Shown: positions 1 to 9,569 of the stretch, piece by piece
Numbering within the stretch: position 1 is the first letter of the stretch
How the letters are laid out: each line of letters opens with the position of its first letter
Source: Treponema sp. J25
GTDB taxonomy: Bacteria; Spirochaetota; Spirochaetia; Treponematales; Breznakiellaceae
Assembly: GCF_004343725.1 (NCBI RefSeq)
Contig: NZ_PTQW01000022.1
Coordinates: 35,744 to 99,743 of the forward strand
Length of the DNA: 64,000 nucleotides
Reading direction: 5' to 3'
Program-made: the position numbers and the translations under genes
The notes under the pieces: generated by a model
What the model was told of the DNA's origin: nothing
The model's input: the letters and a program-made list of their open reading frames with translations, nothing else
The model's database searches: none

Positions 1-63
1 TGGAAGAAGGCCATCGTGCGATTAGAAAAGGGCGAAAAGATCTCCCTTTTTGAAGGTGTATAA
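1..63 (+). CDS. rplW: 50S ribosomal protein L23, C-terminal end (partial)
   Basis: The first 20 codons read WKKAIVRLEKGEKISLFEGV and end in TAA. This is the conserved tail of bacterial L23, a protein of the large subunit near the peptide exit tunnel. The start lies outside the window. It is followed after 24 bases by rplB, the normal S10-operon order, which supports the call despite the short length. Confidence 0.88.
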   Translation, partial: WKKAIVRLEKGEKISLFEGV

Positions 64-87
64 CGAAAGGATTTGGTGGGGAAATTT

Positions 88-912
88 ATGGGTATTAGAA
101 CATTTAAGCCGGTGACCGCAGGCATGCGCCACCGTATCAGTCTGGATTATGCAGAAATAACAGCGGATAAACCCGAAAAGTCCCTTACCACGGGCCGGGC
201 CGAAAAGGCTGGTCGTGGGGCGAAAGGCCGCATTAGTGTATGGCATAAGGGTGGTGGTCATAAGCGACGGTATCGGGAAATCGATTTTAAGCGGGATAAA
301 TACAACATCCCCGGCAAAGTGGCCACGATCGAATATGATCCTAATAGAAGCGCAAATATAGCCCTTATTCATTATGCGGATGGAGAAAAACGCTACATTA
401 TTGCTCCCAAAGGGCTTACGGTGGGGTCTACCGTCATAAGTGGTCCCAATGCTCCTATAGAGGTGGGCAATGCCCTTCCCCTGGAGAATATTCCGCTGGG
501 GTTCGCTGTTCATAACATCGAATTAACCCTTGGTAAGGGAGGACAGCTTGCCCGATCGGCCGGGGCGAGTGCCCTTATTGCGGCAAAAGAAGGGGATTAT
601 GTCACCGTGAAGCTTCCCTCTGGCGAAATGCGGATGGTCTTCAAAAAGTGCTATGCCACCATTGGTGAGGTAGGAAATGAAGATCATATGAACGTCCAAT
701 TGGGGAAAGCGGGACGTAAGCGGTGGCTTGGTATACGTCCTACGGTTCGTGGTATGGCCATGAACCCCATTGATCACCCCCATGGTGGTGGTGAAGGACG
801 GAACAAGGGATGTAATCCTGTTACCCCCTGGGGACAACCCACGCGGGGGTATAAAACTCGCAATAAGCATAAACCGTCTTCACGGTTTATTGTAAGTCGC
901 AGAAAGAAGTAA
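88..912 (+). CDS. rplB: 50S ribosomal protein L2
   Basis: L2 of 274 residues, the usual bacterial length; it binds 23S rRNA domain IV and supports subunit joining and peptidyl transfer. The family hallmark [14 protein letters not shown], with the functionally important histidine, is near residues 220-235. I chose the ATG at 88, because the protein then begins [15 protein letters not shown] as L2 proteins do. An in-frame TTG at 73 would add five residues with no family support. It lies between rplW and rpsS in the S10 operon. Confidence 0.97.
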   Translation: MGIRTFKPVTAGMRHRISLDYAEITADKPEKSLTTGRAEKAGRGAKGRISVWHKGGGHKRRYREIDFKRDKYNIPGKVATIEYDPNRSANIALIHYADGEKRYIIAPKGLTVGSTVISGPNAPIEVGNALPLENIPLGFAVHNIELTLGKGGQLARSAGASALIAAKEGDYVTVKLPSGEMRMVFKKCYATIGEVGNEDHMNVQLGKAGRKRWLGIRPTVRGMAMNPIDHPHGGGEGRNKGCNPVTPWGQPTRGYKTRNKHKPSSRFIVSRRKK

Positions 913-924
913 GAGGGGTAAGCG

Positions 925-1206
925 GTGTCTAGGTCAGTGAAAAAGGGGCCCTTCATTGAGAAGAGCCTGTACAAGAAAATAATCGAGATGGGAAAAAGTG
1001 GAGAGCGAAAGATGATTAAGACCTATTCTCGCTGTTCCACTATAATTCCCGAAATGGTAGGGAATACCATTTCTGTGTATAACGGTAAGACGTGGGTTCC
1101 AGTATATATTACTGAAAACCTGGTTGGGCATAAGCTTGGGGAATTCGCACCAACCCGTATTTTCAGGGGGCACGCGGGTTCTGATAAGAAAGCCGTAAAG
1201 AAGTAG
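925..1206 (+). CDS. rpsS: 30S ribosomal protein S19
   Basis: S19 of 93 residues. It starts with GTG ([15 protein letters not shown]), the family N-terminus, behind an AGAGGGG-type ribosome site at the end of rplB. The conserved central stretch with GKTWVPVYI and the tail [16 protein letters not shown] are present. S19 pairs with S13 in the small-subunit head. It is co-transcribed with rplB (12-base gap) and rplV. Confidence 0.97.
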   Translation: MSRSVKKGPFIEKSLYKKIIEMGKSGERKMIKTYSRCSTIIPEMVGNTISVYNGKTWVPVYITENLVGHKLGEFAPTRIFRGHAGSDKKAVKK

Positions 1207-1213
1207 GTGTGAT

Positions 1214-1576
1214 ATGGCAGCAAATAATGCGTATAGGGCGGTTTCAAAGTACCTTATTGCTTCTCCTTTTAAAGTGCGTCCGGTGGCCGATTTGATTCGC
1301 CGCAAGCCCTACACGGAGGCCCTTTCTATTCTGGAGAGTATGCCCCATAAGGGTGCCCGGCTCATTCGTAAGACTATGAAGTCCGCCGCTGCAAATGCGC
1401 TCAATGCTAACAAGCAGCTTGCAGAGGACATGTTGTATGTCAAGGATGTGCAGATCGATGAGGGGCCCCGGCTTAAGCGGATATGGTTTCGTGCTCGGGG
1501 ACGGGCGGATATGCTGTTGCGACGCATGTGCCACATTACGGTGGTAGTAGACGAAATTAGCAAGGCGGGGGAATAA
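1214..1576 (+). CDS. rplV: 50S ribosomal protein L22
   Basis: L22 of 120 residues lines the nascent-peptide tunnel. The N-terminus ([20 protein letters not shown]) and the C-terminal beta-hairpin region ([17 protein letters not shown]) match the family. The extended hairpin arginines and the C-terminal IxVVVDE strand are intact. It sits 7 bases after rpsS and 1 base before rpsC, the standard S19-L22-S3 order. Confidence 0.97.
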   Translation: MAANNAYRAVSKYLIASPFKVRPVADLIRRKPYTEALSILESMPHKGARLIRKTMKSAAANALNANKQLAEDMLYVKDVQIDEGPRLKRIWFRARGRADMLLRRMCHITVVVDEISKAGE

Positions 1577-1577
1577 G

Positions 1578-2282
1578 GTGGGACAGAAAGTAAATCCGAT
1601 TGGTTTACGGCTGGGTATCAATAAAACCTGGTCTTCCCGTTGGTATGTGGATCCGCGGGAATATGCGGACACCCTTCATGAAGACTTAAAGCTTCGTAAA
1701 TTGGTGTTGACCATGCCCGAGACGAAGGGCGCGGAAATAGCGGAAGTAGAGATTATTCGGCACCCCCAGCGAATTACCATTGTTATTCATACCGCACGGC
1801 CGGGGGTTATTATCGGTGTTAAGGGTGCAAACATCGAAAAAATCGGGAGCGAGCTTCAGAAACATGCTTCCAAGAAGGTGCAGATAAAGATTAAAGAAGT
1901 TCGCAACCCTGATAACAATGCCCAACTCATAGCCGAAAACATTGCGCGCCAGCTTTTAGCCCGGGGATCTTTCCGCAAGGCCATGAAACAGGCGATCAGT
2001 AATGCAATTAAGAAGGGAAACGCCCAGGGTATAAAGGTTCGCCTTTCGGGTCGGCTGGGTGGCGCCGAAATGTCCCGTACGGAAGAGTTAAAGGAAGGTC
2101 GGGTGCCTCTCCATACTCTTCGGGCCGATATCGACTATGGCTTTGCCGAAGCCCATACTACCTATGGCGCCATTGGGGTCAAGGTATGGGTGTTTAATGG
2201 AATGAAATACGGCAAAGAACAGAAGGAAGATGCGGGTGCCCTGGTAAAGAAACGGCGGGAACGGGTTCCCGCAAGGAGTTAA
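1578..2282 (+). CDS. rpsC: 30S ribosomal protein S3
   Basis: S3 of 234 residues with a GTG start ([13 protein letters not shown]), the canonical N-terminus. The KH RNA-binding domain with its [15 protein letters not shown] loop is near residues 75-90, and the C-terminal domain carries [13 protein letters not shown]3 forms part of the mRNA entry site of the small subunit. The start follows the rplV stop by one base, so translation is probably coupled. Confidence 0.97.
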   Translation: MGQKVNPIGLRLGINKTWSSRWYVDPREYADTLHEDLKLRKLVLTMPETKGAEIAEVEIIRHPQRITIVIHTARPGVIIGVKGANIEKIGSELQKHASKKVQIKIKEVRNPDNNAQLIAENIARQLLARGSFRKAMKQAISNAIKKGNAQGIKVRLSGRLGGAEMSRTEELKEGRVPLHTLRADIDYGFAEAHTTYGAIGVKVWVFNGMKYGKEQKEDAGALVKKRRERVPARS

Positions 2283-2285
2283 GGT

Positions 2286-2711
2286 ATGCTGAGTCCTAAG
2301 CGTGTAAAATTCCGAAAGGTTCAGCGCGGTAGAATGCCTGGCAAAGCCACCAGGGGAAATACCGTAGCATTTGGTGAATATGGCCTTGTGGCGCTGGAGC
2401 GAATGTGGCTTACCAATCGTCAGATTGAAGCAGCTCGTATTGCTTTGAACCGGCACATAAAACGGGGTGGTAAATTGTGGATTCGGATTTTTCCTGACAA
2501 ACCCTATACCAAGAAACCTGCAGAAACGCGGATGGGTAAGGGAAAGGGAGCCCCTGAATACTGGGTGGCGGTAGTGAAGCCGGGAACGGTGTTGTTTGAA
2601 CTGGGTGGTGTGGATCGGGGGCTTGCGGAAGAAGCAATGAAACTCGCCGGTTCGAAACTGCCGATTAAAACGAAGTTTGTGGCTCGTTCAGAGTTGGAGC
2701 TCGGAGCATAA
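2286..2711 (+). CDS. rplP: 50S ribosomal protein L16
   Basis: L16 of 141 residues, starting [17 protein letters not shown]. The family motif [17 protein letters not shown] is near residues 78-96. L16 helps position tRNA at the A and P sites. It starts three bases after the rpsC stop in the normal S3-L16-L29 order. Nothing is unusual in length or sequence. Confidence 0.97.
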   Translation: MLSPKRVKFRKVQRGRMPGKATRGNTVAFGEYGLVALERMWLTNRQIEAARIALNRHIKRGGKLWIRIFPDKPYTKKPAETRMGKGKGAPEYWVAVVKPGTVLFELGGVDRGLAEEAMKLAGSKLPIKTKFVARSELELGA

Positions 2712-2736
2712 TTTAGAAGGGAAGAGGGAATTACCT

Positions 2737-2934
2737 ATGAAGAATTCTTTTAAGAACCTGACGTTTCCAGAGCTCGTATCGAAGCGGGACGAGCTTAAGC
2801 GGAAATATCTAGAATTCCGCTTCCAGATGGTGATTGGGCACGTAGATAATCCGCTGCAGAAGCGGAATTTGCGGCGCCAGATCGCACGGCTTAATACGCT
2901 GATCCGTCAGCATGAGCTTGCTGGGAAGGCATAA
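2737..2934 (+). CDS. rpmC: 50S ribosomal protein L29
   Basis: L29 of 65 residues, starting [20 protein letters not shown], a two-helix protein at the exit tunnel that docks SRP and trigger factor. I use the ATG at 2737 with GAAGAGGG upstream. An in-frame upstream start would run back into rplP and add unrelated residues. The typical tail [19 protein letters not shown] is present. Confidence 0.95.
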   Translation: MKNSFKNLTFPELVSKRDELKRKYLEFRFQMVIGHVDNPLQKRNLRRQIARLNTLIRQHELAGKA

Positions 2935-2945
2935 AGGAGCGCGTT

Positions 2946-3218
2946 GTGGAAGGGCAAATGGTTGAGAAAAAGACAGGGAAGAAAGAGTTTGTGGGGATCG
3001 TTACCAGCGATAAAATGGATAAGACTATCGTGGTTTCGATCATCAACAGGACCCTGCATCCCCTGTATAAGAAGTACGTAACCCGTATTAAGAAGGTAAA
3101 GGCCCACGATGAACATAATGAGGCAAAGGTAGGGGATCGGGTTCGAGTAATGGAGTGTCGACCTATCAGCAAGGAAAAGTGCTGGAAGCTCGTTGAAATT
3201 ATTGAGCGGGCAAAATAA
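2946..3218 (+). CDS. rpsQ: 30S ribosomal protein S17
   Basis: S17 of 90 residues, an OB-fold protein that binds 16S rRNA early in assembly. The motifs [14 protein letters not shown] and [17 protein letters not shown] are typical. The GTG at 2946 has AAGGAG seven bases upstream. An in-frame ATG at 2958 ([11 protein letters not shown]) is a possible alternative start, so the first four residues are uncertain. Confidence 0.95.
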   Translation: MEGQMVEKKTGKKEFVGIVTSDKMDKTIVVSIINRTLHPLYKKYVTRIKKVKAHDEHNEAKVGDRVRVMECRPISKEKCWKLVEIIERAK

Positions 3219-3236
3219 GGCGAGAGGAACAGAACT

Positions 3237-3605
3237 ATGATACAGGTGGAAACGTTCCTGAATGTGGCAGATAACTCAGGGGCAAAGCTCGTGCAGTGTA
3301 TTAAGGTCCTGGGTGGTTCAAAACGAAAATACGCAAGTATTGGCGATATCATTGTGGTGGCGGTAAAAGACGCCCTGCCGACTTCAACCATTAAGAAAGG
3401 GTCGGTCGAACGGGCAGTGGTGGTGCGGACCCATAAGGAATACCGACGGCCCGACGGAACCTACATCCGGTTTGATGATAATGCCTGTGTAATTATTGAT
3501 GCGAATAAGAACCCCAAGGGAAAGCGTATTTTTGGACCAGTGGCTCGGGAGTTGCGGGAGAAGGATTTTATGAAGATTATTTCTCTCGCTCCTGAGGTCC
3601 TGTAA
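3237..3605 (+). CDS. rplN: 50S ribosomal protein L14
   Basis: L14 of 122 residues, exactly the family length. It starts [17 protein letters not shown] and ends [10 protein letters not shown] as expected. L14 lies at the subunit interface and is the target of the silencing factor RsfS. It is the first gene of the classical spc group and continues directly into rplX. Confidence 0.97.
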   Translation: MIQVETFLNVADNSGAKLVQCIKVLGGSKRKYASIGDIIVVAVKDALPTSTIKKGSVERAVVVRTHKEYRRPDGTYIRFDDNACVIIDANKNPKGKRIFGPVARELREKDFMKIISLAPEVL

Positions 3606-3614
3606 GGAGGCGGT

Positions 3615-3932
3615 ATGACAGGACATAAATTTAAGCTTAAGAAAGATGATACCGTCCAGATTATTGCTGGTAAAGATAAGGGAAAACGGGGAAGGATCTT
3701 ACGGATTCTCCGCGAAAAGGATCGGGTAGTGGTAGAAGGCGCTAACATCGTAAAGAAAGCGGTAAAACGGCGCAGTCAGCAAGATCGAGGCGGTATTGTA
3801 GAGGTTGAAGCTCCGATTCATATCTCCAATGTTATGATCGTGTGTAAAAAATGCGGGCCTACTCGGATTGGCTATAAACTTGATGGAGAGAACAAAGTCC
3901 GGGTATGCAAGAAATGTGGAGAGGCGCTGTGA
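3615..3932 (+). CDS. rplX: 50S ribosomal protein L24
   Basis: L24 of 105 residues with an N-terminal KOW motif ([15 protein letters not shown], about residues 12-26), an assembly initiator for the large subunit. The C-terminus holds two CKKC pairs (Cys77/80 and Cys98/101), which predict a small zinc-binding knuckle found in some bacterial L24 proteins. A GGAGG site precedes the ATG. Its TGA overlaps the rplE ATG by one base, suggesting translational coupling. Confidence 0.97.
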   Translation: MTGHKFKLKKDDTVQIIAGKDKGKRGRILRILREKDRVVVEGANIVKKAVKRRSQQDRGGIVEVEAPIHISNVMIVCKKCGPTRIGYKLDGENKVRVCKKCGEAL

Positions 3933-4483
3933 TGAAGAACTACGAACCGCGGCTCAAAAAACTGTATCGGGAAAAGATCGCTCCCGAAATGTTTAAGGAG
4001 TTCGGATATAAATCGACAATGCAGACCCCACGGTTAGAAAAAATCGTGGTAAGCATGGGCGTAGGCGAGGCTCTTCAGAATAAAAAGCTGTTGGATGCGG
4101 CCATAGAAGACCTTACCCAAATTACGGGGCAAAAGGCGGTAAAAACCAAGGCCAAGAAGAGTATCGCTAACTTTAAGATCCGGACGGGACAGGAAATCGG
4201 AGCAAAGGTAACCTTGCGGGGTGCCATGATGTATGAATTCCTTGATCGACTCATAAACGTGGCGCTCCCCCGGGTTAAGGATTTCCGGGGTGTCAATCCG
4301 AATGGTTTTGATGGTCATGGAAATTATTCTCTGGGTATTACGGAACAGATCATTTTCCCGGAAATCGATTTTGATAAGATTGAACGGGTAGCGGGTCTGA
4401 ATGTTACCATTGTGACCACGGCGAATACCGATGCGGAAGCAAAGGCGCTCCTCGCAAAATTCGGTATGCCATTCAGGAAATAA
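3932..4483 (+). CDS. rplE: 50S ribosomal protein L5
   Basis: L5 of 183 residues, which binds 5S rRNA in the central protuberance. I take the ATG at 3932 in a TGATG overlap with rplX, giving [16 protein letters not shown], the family N-terminus. A longer reading from 3905 lies within rplX and is not supported. The motif [21 protein letters not shown], shortened here to its ends, is the conserved L5 core. Confidence 0.97.
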   Translation: MKNYEPRLKKLYREKIAPEMFKEFGYKSTMQTPRLEKIVVSMGVGEALQNKKLLDAAIEDLTQITGQKAVKTKAKKSIANFKIRTGQEIGAKVTLRGAMMYEFLDRLINVALPRVKDFRGVNPNGFDGHGNYSLGITEQIIFPEIDFDKIERVAGLNVTIVTTANTDAEAKALLAKFGMPFRK

Positions 4484-4494
4484 GCGAGGGACCT

Positions 4495-4680
4495 ATGGCC
4501 AGAAAAGCGATGATTTTAAAGGCTTTAAAGAAGCCCAAGTATTCTACACGGAAAGTAAACCGGTGTCGGCTCTGTGGACGACCCCGCGGATATATGCGGA
4601 AGTTTGAAATGTGTCGTCTTTGTTTTCGCAAGCTCGCCAGTGAAGGCTTAATTCCTGGCGTTACAAAATCAAGTTGGTAA
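4495..4680 (+). CDS. rpsN: 30S ribosomal protein S14, zinc-binding type
   Basis: S14 of 61 residues, the short zinc-dependent form. Four ligands are visible: Cys24/Cys27 and Cys40/Cys43 in [20 protein letters not shown]. It belongs to the small-subunit head. It lies between rplE and rpsH as in most spc operons. No longer zinc-free paralogue is present in the window. Confidence 0.97.
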   Translation: MARKAMILKALKKPKYSTRKVNRCRLCGRPRGYMRKFEMCRLCFRKLASEGLIPGVTKSSW

Positions 4681-4694
4681 GGTAGGAGTAGAGC

Positions 4695-5093
4695 ATGAGC
4701 GTTTCAGATCCCGTCGCTGATATGCTGACCAAGATCCGGAATGCCGGATTGGCAAGGCATGAAAAGGTGGATATCCCTACCTCCAAGCTCAAGCTTGAGA
4801 TTGTGAAGATCTTGAAGACTGAGGGATATATTAAGAACTTTAAAAAGATCACCCAGGATGGGGTAAATACAATCCGTATCTTTTTAAAGTATGATGAGAA
4901 ACAGAACCCGGTGATTCATGGGCTAGAGCGCATTTCTAAGCCGGGTCGTCGGGTATATACCGGCTATAAGGATATGCCCCGGGTATATAATGGATATGGT
5001 ACACTGATTGTGTCTACATCACTGGGTGTTACCACTGGGAAAAAGGCCGCCGAAAAGAAAGTGGGCGGTGAAATTCTCTGTACCGTGTGGTAA
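4695..5093 (+). CDS. rpsH: 30S ribosomal protein S8
   Basis: S8 of 132 residues. The N-terminus [16 protein letters not shown] and the C-terminal [12 protein letters not shown] are characteristic. S8 is a primary 16S rRNA-binding protein and in E. coli represses the spc operon by binding its mRNA. I did not see a clear rRNA-mimic site here. A GGTAGGAGTAGAG ribosome site precedes the ATG. Confidence 0.97.
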   Translation: MSVSDPVADMLTKIRNAGLARHEKVDIPTSKLKLEIVKILKTEGYIKNFKKITQDGVNTIRIFLKYDEKQNPVIHGLERISKPGRRVYTGYKDMPRVYNGYGTLIVSTSLGVTTGKKAAEKKVGGEILCTVW

Positions 5094-5105
5094 GGGGGGA
5101 GATTC

Positions 5106-5645
5106 ATGTCACGTATTGGAAAGATTCCGGTGAAAATTCCCCAGGGCGTAAAGGTTCAAATTGGGGCGGATAGTATCACCGTGGAAGGCCCAAAGGGAAA
5201 GCTATCCCAGACCTATAAGCCCGTAGTCACCTTTGAACAAAAGGGTGATGTGGTGGTGGTACAGCGAAAAGAGGATACCAAGCAAGGAAAGGCTTATCAC
5301 GGTTTGTATCGCAATCTCCTCAATAATATGGTGATAGGAGTTTCTGCGGGGTTTTCTAAGTCCCTGGTGGTGAATGGAGTCGGTTATCGAGCGGAGGTAA
5401 AGGGAAACCTTTTGGCGTTGAATCTGGGATACTCCACTGATTTTTACGTAATGATCCCCAAGGATCTCCAGGTAACCGCCGATGCGAACGGCAAGATCAC
5501 CATTACGGGGATTGATAAGCAAAAGGTCGGTGAGTTTGCAGCTCAGGTTCGGAAACTGAGACTCCCTGAACCGTACAAAGGGAAGGGAATCCGGTACGAA
5601 GATGAAGTTATCAGAAGAAAAGTCGGGAAATCCGGCGTTAAATAG
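5106..5645 (+). CDS. rplF: 50S ribosomal protein L6
   Basis: L6 of 179 residues with the two duplicated beta-rich domains of the family. It starts [17 protein letters not shown]. The C-terminal signature [14 protein letters not shown] is present at about residues 154-167. L6 lies near the GTPase-associated centre. It follows rpsH by 12 bases with AAGGGGGGA upstream. Confidence 0.97.
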   Translation: MSRIGKIPVKIPQGVKVQIGADSITVEGPKGKLSQTYKPVVTFEQKGDVVVVQRKEDTKQGKAYHGLYRNLLNNMVIGVSAGFSKSLVVNGVGYRAEVKGNLLALNLGYSTDFYVMIPKDLQVTADANGKITITGIDKQKVGEFAAQVRKLRLPEPYKGKGIRYEDEVIRRKVGKSGVK

Positions 5646-5654
5646 GGTTGCCAT

Positions 5655-6017
5655 ATGAGACGGAAAATGCTTGATAAGGATAGGAAACGGCTTAAGAGGA
5701 AGATTCACATTCGGAAGCGGATATACGGGACCCCAGAGCGACCTCGGATGAGTGTCTTTAAGAGCAACCGTTCTCTCTATATTCAGGTGATTGACGATAC
5801 CCAGGGGAAGACCCTGGTATCGGCAAGTACCCTGGAAAAGGAATTGCGGAATATCAAGAGAACGGTAGAAGGGGCTGCCCAATTAGGGGAAATCATGGGG
5901 AAACGTCTTCTGGAGAAGAATATTACCTCCGTGGTGTTTGATAGAAACGGTTATCTCTATCATGGCGTTGTTAAAGCCATGGCTGATGGGGCCCGGAAAG
6001 CCGGGATCCAGTTCTAG
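5655..6017 (+). CDS. rplR: 50S ribosomal protein L18
   Basis: L18 of 120 residues, a 5S rRNA-binding protein of the central protuberance. The basic N-terminus and [20 protein letters not shown] segment, and the tail [20 protein letters not shown], fit the family. It follows rplF by 9 bases. The start could be ATG at 5655 or, in frame, the ATG encoding MLDKDRK a few codons later. Confidence 0.96.
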   Translation: MRRKMLDKDRKRLKRKIHIRKRIYGTPERPRMSVFKSNRSLYIQVIDDTQGKTLVSASTLEKELRNIKRTVEGAAQLGEIMGKRLLEKNITSVVFDRNGYLYHGVVKAMADGARKAGIQF

Positions 6018-6025
6018 GGGGACGC

Positions 6026-6541
6026 ATGGACCACGCAAAGGATAAAGAAAGGCTTGTACAGGAAAAGGAATACGTAGAAAAACTGGTGAAGCTTAACCGG
6101 ACCGCTAAAGTAGTGAAGGGTGGGCGGCGTTTTTCCTTTTCTGCTCTTACGGTGGTTGGAGATAAAAAGGGCAATGTAGGGTATGGTTTCGGAAAGGCCA
6201 ATGATGTTTCAGAGGCTATCCGCAAGAGCCTTGAGAAGGCCAAACGGAATATGGTAAAGCTACCCATCCGTAATGGGACCATTCCGCATGAGGTGCTTGC
6301 TCAGTTTAAGGCTTCGTCCGTGCTTCTGAAGCCAGCCTGTTCTGGTACGGGGATTATTGCCGGTGGCCCAGTGCGGGCGGTGATGGAAGCCGGTGGGGTC
6401 ACCGATGTGTTAAGTAAGTCCATCGGTTCCAGTAATCAGTACAATGTTCTCAAGGCGACCTTTAAAGCCATCGCTAAACTGATGGATGCCCGGGAAGTTG
6501 CCAAGAACAGAGGGAAGACCCTCAAGGATTTGTGGGGATAA
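6026..6541 (+). CDS. rpsE: 30S ribosomal protein S5
   Basis: S5 of 171 residues with the double-stranded RNA-binding-like N-terminal domain ([20 protein letters not shown]) and the C-terminal domain containing [20 protein letters not shown]5 acts at the mRNA channel and affects decoding accuracy. It is tightly packed between rplR and rpmD. Confidence 0.97.
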   Translation: MDHAKDKERLVQEKEYVEKLVKLNRTAKVVKGGRRFSFSALTVVGDKKGNVGYGFGKANDVSEAIRKSLEKAKRNMVKLPIRNGTIPHEVLAQFKASSVLLKPACSGTGIIAGGPVRAVMEAGGVTDVLSKSIGSSNQYNVLKATFKAIAKLMDAREVAKNRGKTLKDLWG

Positions 6542-6545
6542 GTGT

Positions 6546-6731
6546 ATGGCAAAGAAAATACGTATTCGTCTGGTGCGCAGCACAATTGGAGCGCTGCCTG
6601 CCCAGCGGGCCACGGTCCGGTGCCTCGGATTACGAAAAATTGGATCGGTAACTGAAAAAGAAGCAAATCCTGCCATCCTTGGAATGGTACGGGCCGTTTC
6701 TCATCTCGTGGCTGTAGAGGAGATTCAGTGA
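6546..6731 (+). CDS. rpmD: 50S ribosomal protein L30
   Basis: L30 of 61 residues starting MAKKIRIRLVRSTIGALPAQ at the ATG at 6546, only 4 bases after rpsE. The typical LGLRKIGS turn is present. A longer in-frame reading begins inside rpsE and adds non-family sequence. Its TGA overlaps the rplO ATG by one base. Confidence 0.95.
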   Translation: MAKKIRIRLVRSTIGALPAQRATVRCLGLRKIGSVTEKEANPAILGMVRAVSHLVAVEEIQ

Positions 6732-7183
6732 TGCACGATTTTAATTTACATGCCCCAGAGGGAGCAAATAAAAAGGGTCGACGGGTTGGTCGTGGCCAGG
6801 GATCAGGCCGGGGAACCACCGCTGGCCGGGGTAACAAGGGTCAAAAATCCCGTTCGGGAGGAAAAACCTATGTAGGCTTTGAGGGAGGTCAGATGCCTCT
6901 CTATCGCCGCCTTGCCCAGCGGGGGTTTTCTAACTATCCCTTTAAGAAAGAATACCAGGTGGTAAATCTGGCGCGGCTTGAAGCGGTGTATAATAATGGC
7001 GAAACGGTAGATGTGGCTTCTCTTATACAGAAGGGGTTAGTTAAGAAGGCTGCTCCTGTGAAGATCCTCGGCACCGGAGAAATTACCAAGAAGCTTGAAG
7101 TAAAGGTGGATGCTATCTCCGGATCAGCGAAAGAAAAAATCGAAAAAGCCGGTGGCACGGTGGTAGTCACGGCGCAGAACTAA
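6731..7183 (+). CDS. rplO: 50S ribosomal protein L15
   Basis: L15 of 150 residues. The glycine/arginine-rich N-terminus (RRVGRGQGSGRGTTAGRGNK) is the family hallmark that threads into 23S rRNA. I chose the ATG at 6731, which overlaps the rpmD stop; a GTG one codon earlier is also possible. It is followed by secY, the normal arrangement. Confidence 0.97.
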   Translation: MHDFNLHAPEGANKKGRRVGRGQGSGRGTTAGRGNKGQKSRSGGKTYVGFEGGQMPLYRRLAQRGFSNYPFKKEYQVVNLARLEAVYNNGETVDVASLIQKGLVKKAAPVKILGTGEITKKLEVKVDAISGSAKEKIEKAGGTVVVTAQN

Positions 7184-7201
7184 AGAAGGAAGGCGGGGAA
7201 C

Positions 7202-8521
7202 ATGGCAGCTAATCCATTGGTCAGCATTTTTCGGGTAAAAGAATTACGGGAACGCCTACTTTTCACGATGTTGATGCTCGTTGTTTTCCGCCTGGGGGCG
7301 GTGCTTCCTATTCCGGGTATCAACGTCAATGCCTTGAAGGCGTATTTCCTCTCCCAGCAAGGAACAGGAAATGCTATTGTGGATTACCTTGATTTCTTTG
7401 CCGGAGGGGCCTTTACCAATTTTTCAATCTTTATGCTCGGCATCATGCCCTACATCTCGATGTCGATCATCATGCAACTCTTTATTATTATCTTCCCGAG
7501 TCTTAAACGTATTTCGGAAGAAGAGGGGGGCAGAAAAAAGATCCAGTGGTATCAGCGACTGGGGACCATCGTGGTTTGTTTAATCCAGTCCTTTGCGGTT
7601 TCTCGCTGGGCTGATACGATGCCGAATGTAATTACCATGGGGCGTGTTTCTTTTACCCTCATTGCGATGATGACCGTCACAACGGGGACCATGTTCCTTA
7701 TGTGGATCGGTGAGCAGATTACCCGTCGCGGTATCGGAAACGGAACTTCCCTTATCATCTTTGCAGGGATTGTGGCCCGATTGCCCCGGGCCGTGTGGGA
7801 ACTGATCGAAAAGGTAAAGAGCCGGGAATTAAACCCCGTGTTTGTAATTGTTGTTTTTGTGATGTTTGTGGCGGTAGTGGCCCTGGTGGTTTTTGAACAA
7901 CAGGGACAACGGAAAATCCCCGTGAACTATGCCAAGCGGGTTGTGGGCCGAAGAATGTATGGCGCCCAGAACACGTACATTCCCTTTAAGATTAATCCTT
8001 CGGGGGTTATTCCGGTTATTTTTGCCTCATCCCTCTTAACCTTCCCTCTTCAGATAGCCAGTGGAATCGGGGCGAATGTAAAGTGGCTGGCCGACTTTTC
8101 TCGATGGCTCAATCCTCATGGGGTGGCGTATAACATTTTGTATACCATTTTCATTATATTCTTTGCCTATTTTTATACCCAGGTAACGCTGAATCCTATT
8201 GAAATAGCAAAGAATATCCGGGAAAATGGTGGTTCTATCCCGGGAATTCGGACGGACAAAATCGAGGAATACCTGACGGCGATTCTTAATCGTATTATTC
8301 TCCCAGGTTCTTTGTATCTGGCGTTAATAGCGATACTCCCGACGATTATCCAGGCCCTTTTCAATTTCCCCGCTTCTATTTCGTACCTCATGGGGGGAAC
8401 CTCCCTGCTGATTCTGGTGGGGGTTGATCTGGATACGATGAGTCAGGTTGATGCGTTGCTAAAAATGCACCATCACGAGGGAATTGCCCGGAAAGGGCAT
8501 ATTCGATCTCGGAATTTATAG
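7202..8521 (+). CDS. secY: Preprotein translocase subunit SecY
   Basis: SecY of 439 residues, the ten-helix inner-membrane channel through which SecA pushes unfolded proteins. The plug/helix region FFAGGAFTNFSIFMLGIMPY and the cytosolic loop NPIEIAKNIRENGGSIPGIR are diagnostic. The C-terminal tail MSQVDALLKMHHHEGIARKG is typical. It begins 18 bases after rplO with AAGGAAGGCGGGG upstream. Confidence 0.97.
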   Translation: MAANPLVSIFRVKELRERLLFTMLMLVVFRLGAVLPIPGINVNALKAYFLSQQGTGNAIVDYLDFFAGGAFTNFSIFMLGIMPYISMSIIMQLFIIIFPSLKRISEEEGGRKKIQWYQRLGTIVVCLIQSFAVSRWADTMPNVITMGRVSFTLIAMMTVTTGTMFLMWIGEQITRRGIGNGTSLIIFAGIVARLPRAVWELIEKVKSRELNPVFVIVVFVMFVAVVALVVFEQQGQRKIPVNYAKRVVGRRMYGAQNTYIPFKINPSGVIPVIFASSLLTFPLQIASGIGANVKWLADFSRWLNPHGVAYNILYTIFIIFFAYFYTQVTLNPIEIAKNIRENGGSIPGIRTDKIEEYLTAILNRIILPGSLYLALIAILPTIIQALFNFPASISYLMGGTSLLILVGVDLDTMSQVDALLKMHHHEGIARKGHIRSRNL

Positions 8522-8659
8522 GAGGTCTCTCAACCTCAGAGAGGTGAAGAGAGTACTTGGCGAAAGGTGAAAAATTCGCTTTAATATGCGAATCATGCAT
8601 ATGCTCCCCCCATCTACAGGGCATATGCAGAAGGATGAAACGAGAAAGGGAGATAGAGG
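8522..8659 (+). other. secY-rpmJ gap with inverted repeat and a possible 25-codon ORF
   Basis: This is the only sizeable gap inside the ribosomal operon; adk, map and infA commonly occupy this place in other bacteria. It contains two copies of GCATATGC (about 8597-8604 and 8624-8631) able to form a stem. A small reading frame from ATG 8586 encodes MRIMHMLPPSTGHMQKDETR and a few more residues, and its TGA overlaps the rpmJ ATG. I cannot show that it is translated; a leader or attenuator role is inference. Confidence 0.35.
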
Positions 8660-8773
8660 ATGAAAGTCCGAACCAGTGTCAAACCGATTTGTGATAAATG
8701 TAAGGTGATAAAGCGGAATGGTATCATCCGCATCATCTGTGAAAATCCCAAGCATAAACAGAAACAAGGGTAA
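8660..8773 (+). CDS. rpmJ: 50S ribosomal protein L36
   Basis: A 37-residue protein beginning [20 protein letters not shown]. Zinc ligands Cys11, Cys14, Cys27 and His32 are all present, so this is the zinc-binding form of L36. It lies 14 bases before rpsM as in most bacteria. AGGGAGATAGAGG precedes the ATG. Confidence 0.95.
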   Translation: MKVRTSVKPICDKCKVIKRNGIIRIICENPKHKQKQG

Positions 8774-8787
8774 GGAGGAAGGTAGTC

Positions 8788-9153
8788 ATGGCACGTATTG
8801 CGGGGGTGGATCTCCCTAACAAACACGTAAATATCGCCCTTACCTATATTTATGGGATTGGTCGTTCCAGTGCGGATGCTATCTGTGAACGGGCAAAGAT
8901 CGATCCAAATCGAAAAATGAACGATCTTAGCCAGGAAGAGGTGAATGAGCTTCGCCAGATCATCGAAAATGAATATAAGGTAGAAGGACGCCTACGAACT
9001 GAAGTGGCCCTCAATATCAAGCGGCTGATGGATATTGGATGCTACCGGGGTTTGCGTCATCGGAAAGGGCTTCCTGTTCGTGGCCAACGAACACGGACGA
9101 ATGCTCGAACCCGTAAGGGTAAGCGAAAGACTGTCGCAGGAAAGAAGAAGTAG
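8788..9153 (+). CDS. rpsM: 30S ribosomal protein S13
   Basis: S13 of 121 residues, starting [20 protein letters not shown]. The C-terminal extension [20 protein letters not shown] is the conserved basic tail that contacts tRNA in the P site. It forms the inter-subunit bridge with L5 and pairs with S19. A perfect AAGGAGG lies upstream. Confidence 0.97.
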   Translation: MARIAGVDLPNKHVNIALTYIYGIGRSSADAICERAKIDPNRKMNDLSQEEVNELRQIIENEYKVEGRLRTEVALNIKRLMDIGCYRGLRHRKGLPVRGQRTRTNARTRKGKRKTVAGKKK

Positions 9154-9170
9154 TCGGAGGATAGAGAATC

Positions 9171-9551
9171 GTGGCTGAGAGCAGAAAACGAAAAGAGAAG
9201 AAGACCGTATACGAAGGAAAGGTGTATATCCAGGCTACGTTTAATAACACGATTGTTACCATTACGGATTTAATGGGAAACACCATTGCATGGGCAAGTT
9301 CGGGAGGCCTTGGTTTCCGGGGTGCGAAAAAATCTACCCCCTTTGCGGCTCAGACCGTAACGGAAACTGCGGCTCAGAAGGCCATGCAGGCAGGGTTGCG
9401 AGAAGCCCATGTATATGTAAAGGGGCCGGGGATTGGTCGAGAGTCTGCTATTCGACAGTTGGGAGTTATGGGTATTAAGGTAAAATCCATCAGTGATATT
9501 ACCCCAATACCTCATAATGGTTGTAGACCGAGAAAAGCACGACGCATCTAA
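9171..9551 (+). CDS. rpsK: 30S ribosomal protein S11
   Basis: S11 of 126 residues with a GTG start. The motifs [21 protein letters not shown] and the C-terminal [17 protein letters not shown] are diagnostic (shown in part). S11 forms the platform of the small subunit at the E site. It lies between rpsM and rpsD, the normal alpha-operon order. Confidence 0.97.
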   Translation: MAESRKRKEKKTVYEGKVYIQATFNNTIVTITDLMGNTIAWASSGGLGFRGAKKSTPFAAQTVTETAAQKAMQAGLREAHVYVKGPGIGRESAIRQLGVMGIKVKSISDITPIPHNGCRPRKARRI

Positions 9552-9569
9552 GTAAAAGGTGGATAGGAT

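Noticed and set aside
73..912. TTG start for rplB at 73
   Set aside because: It adds five residues with no match to L2 N-termini; the ATG at 88 gives the family start.
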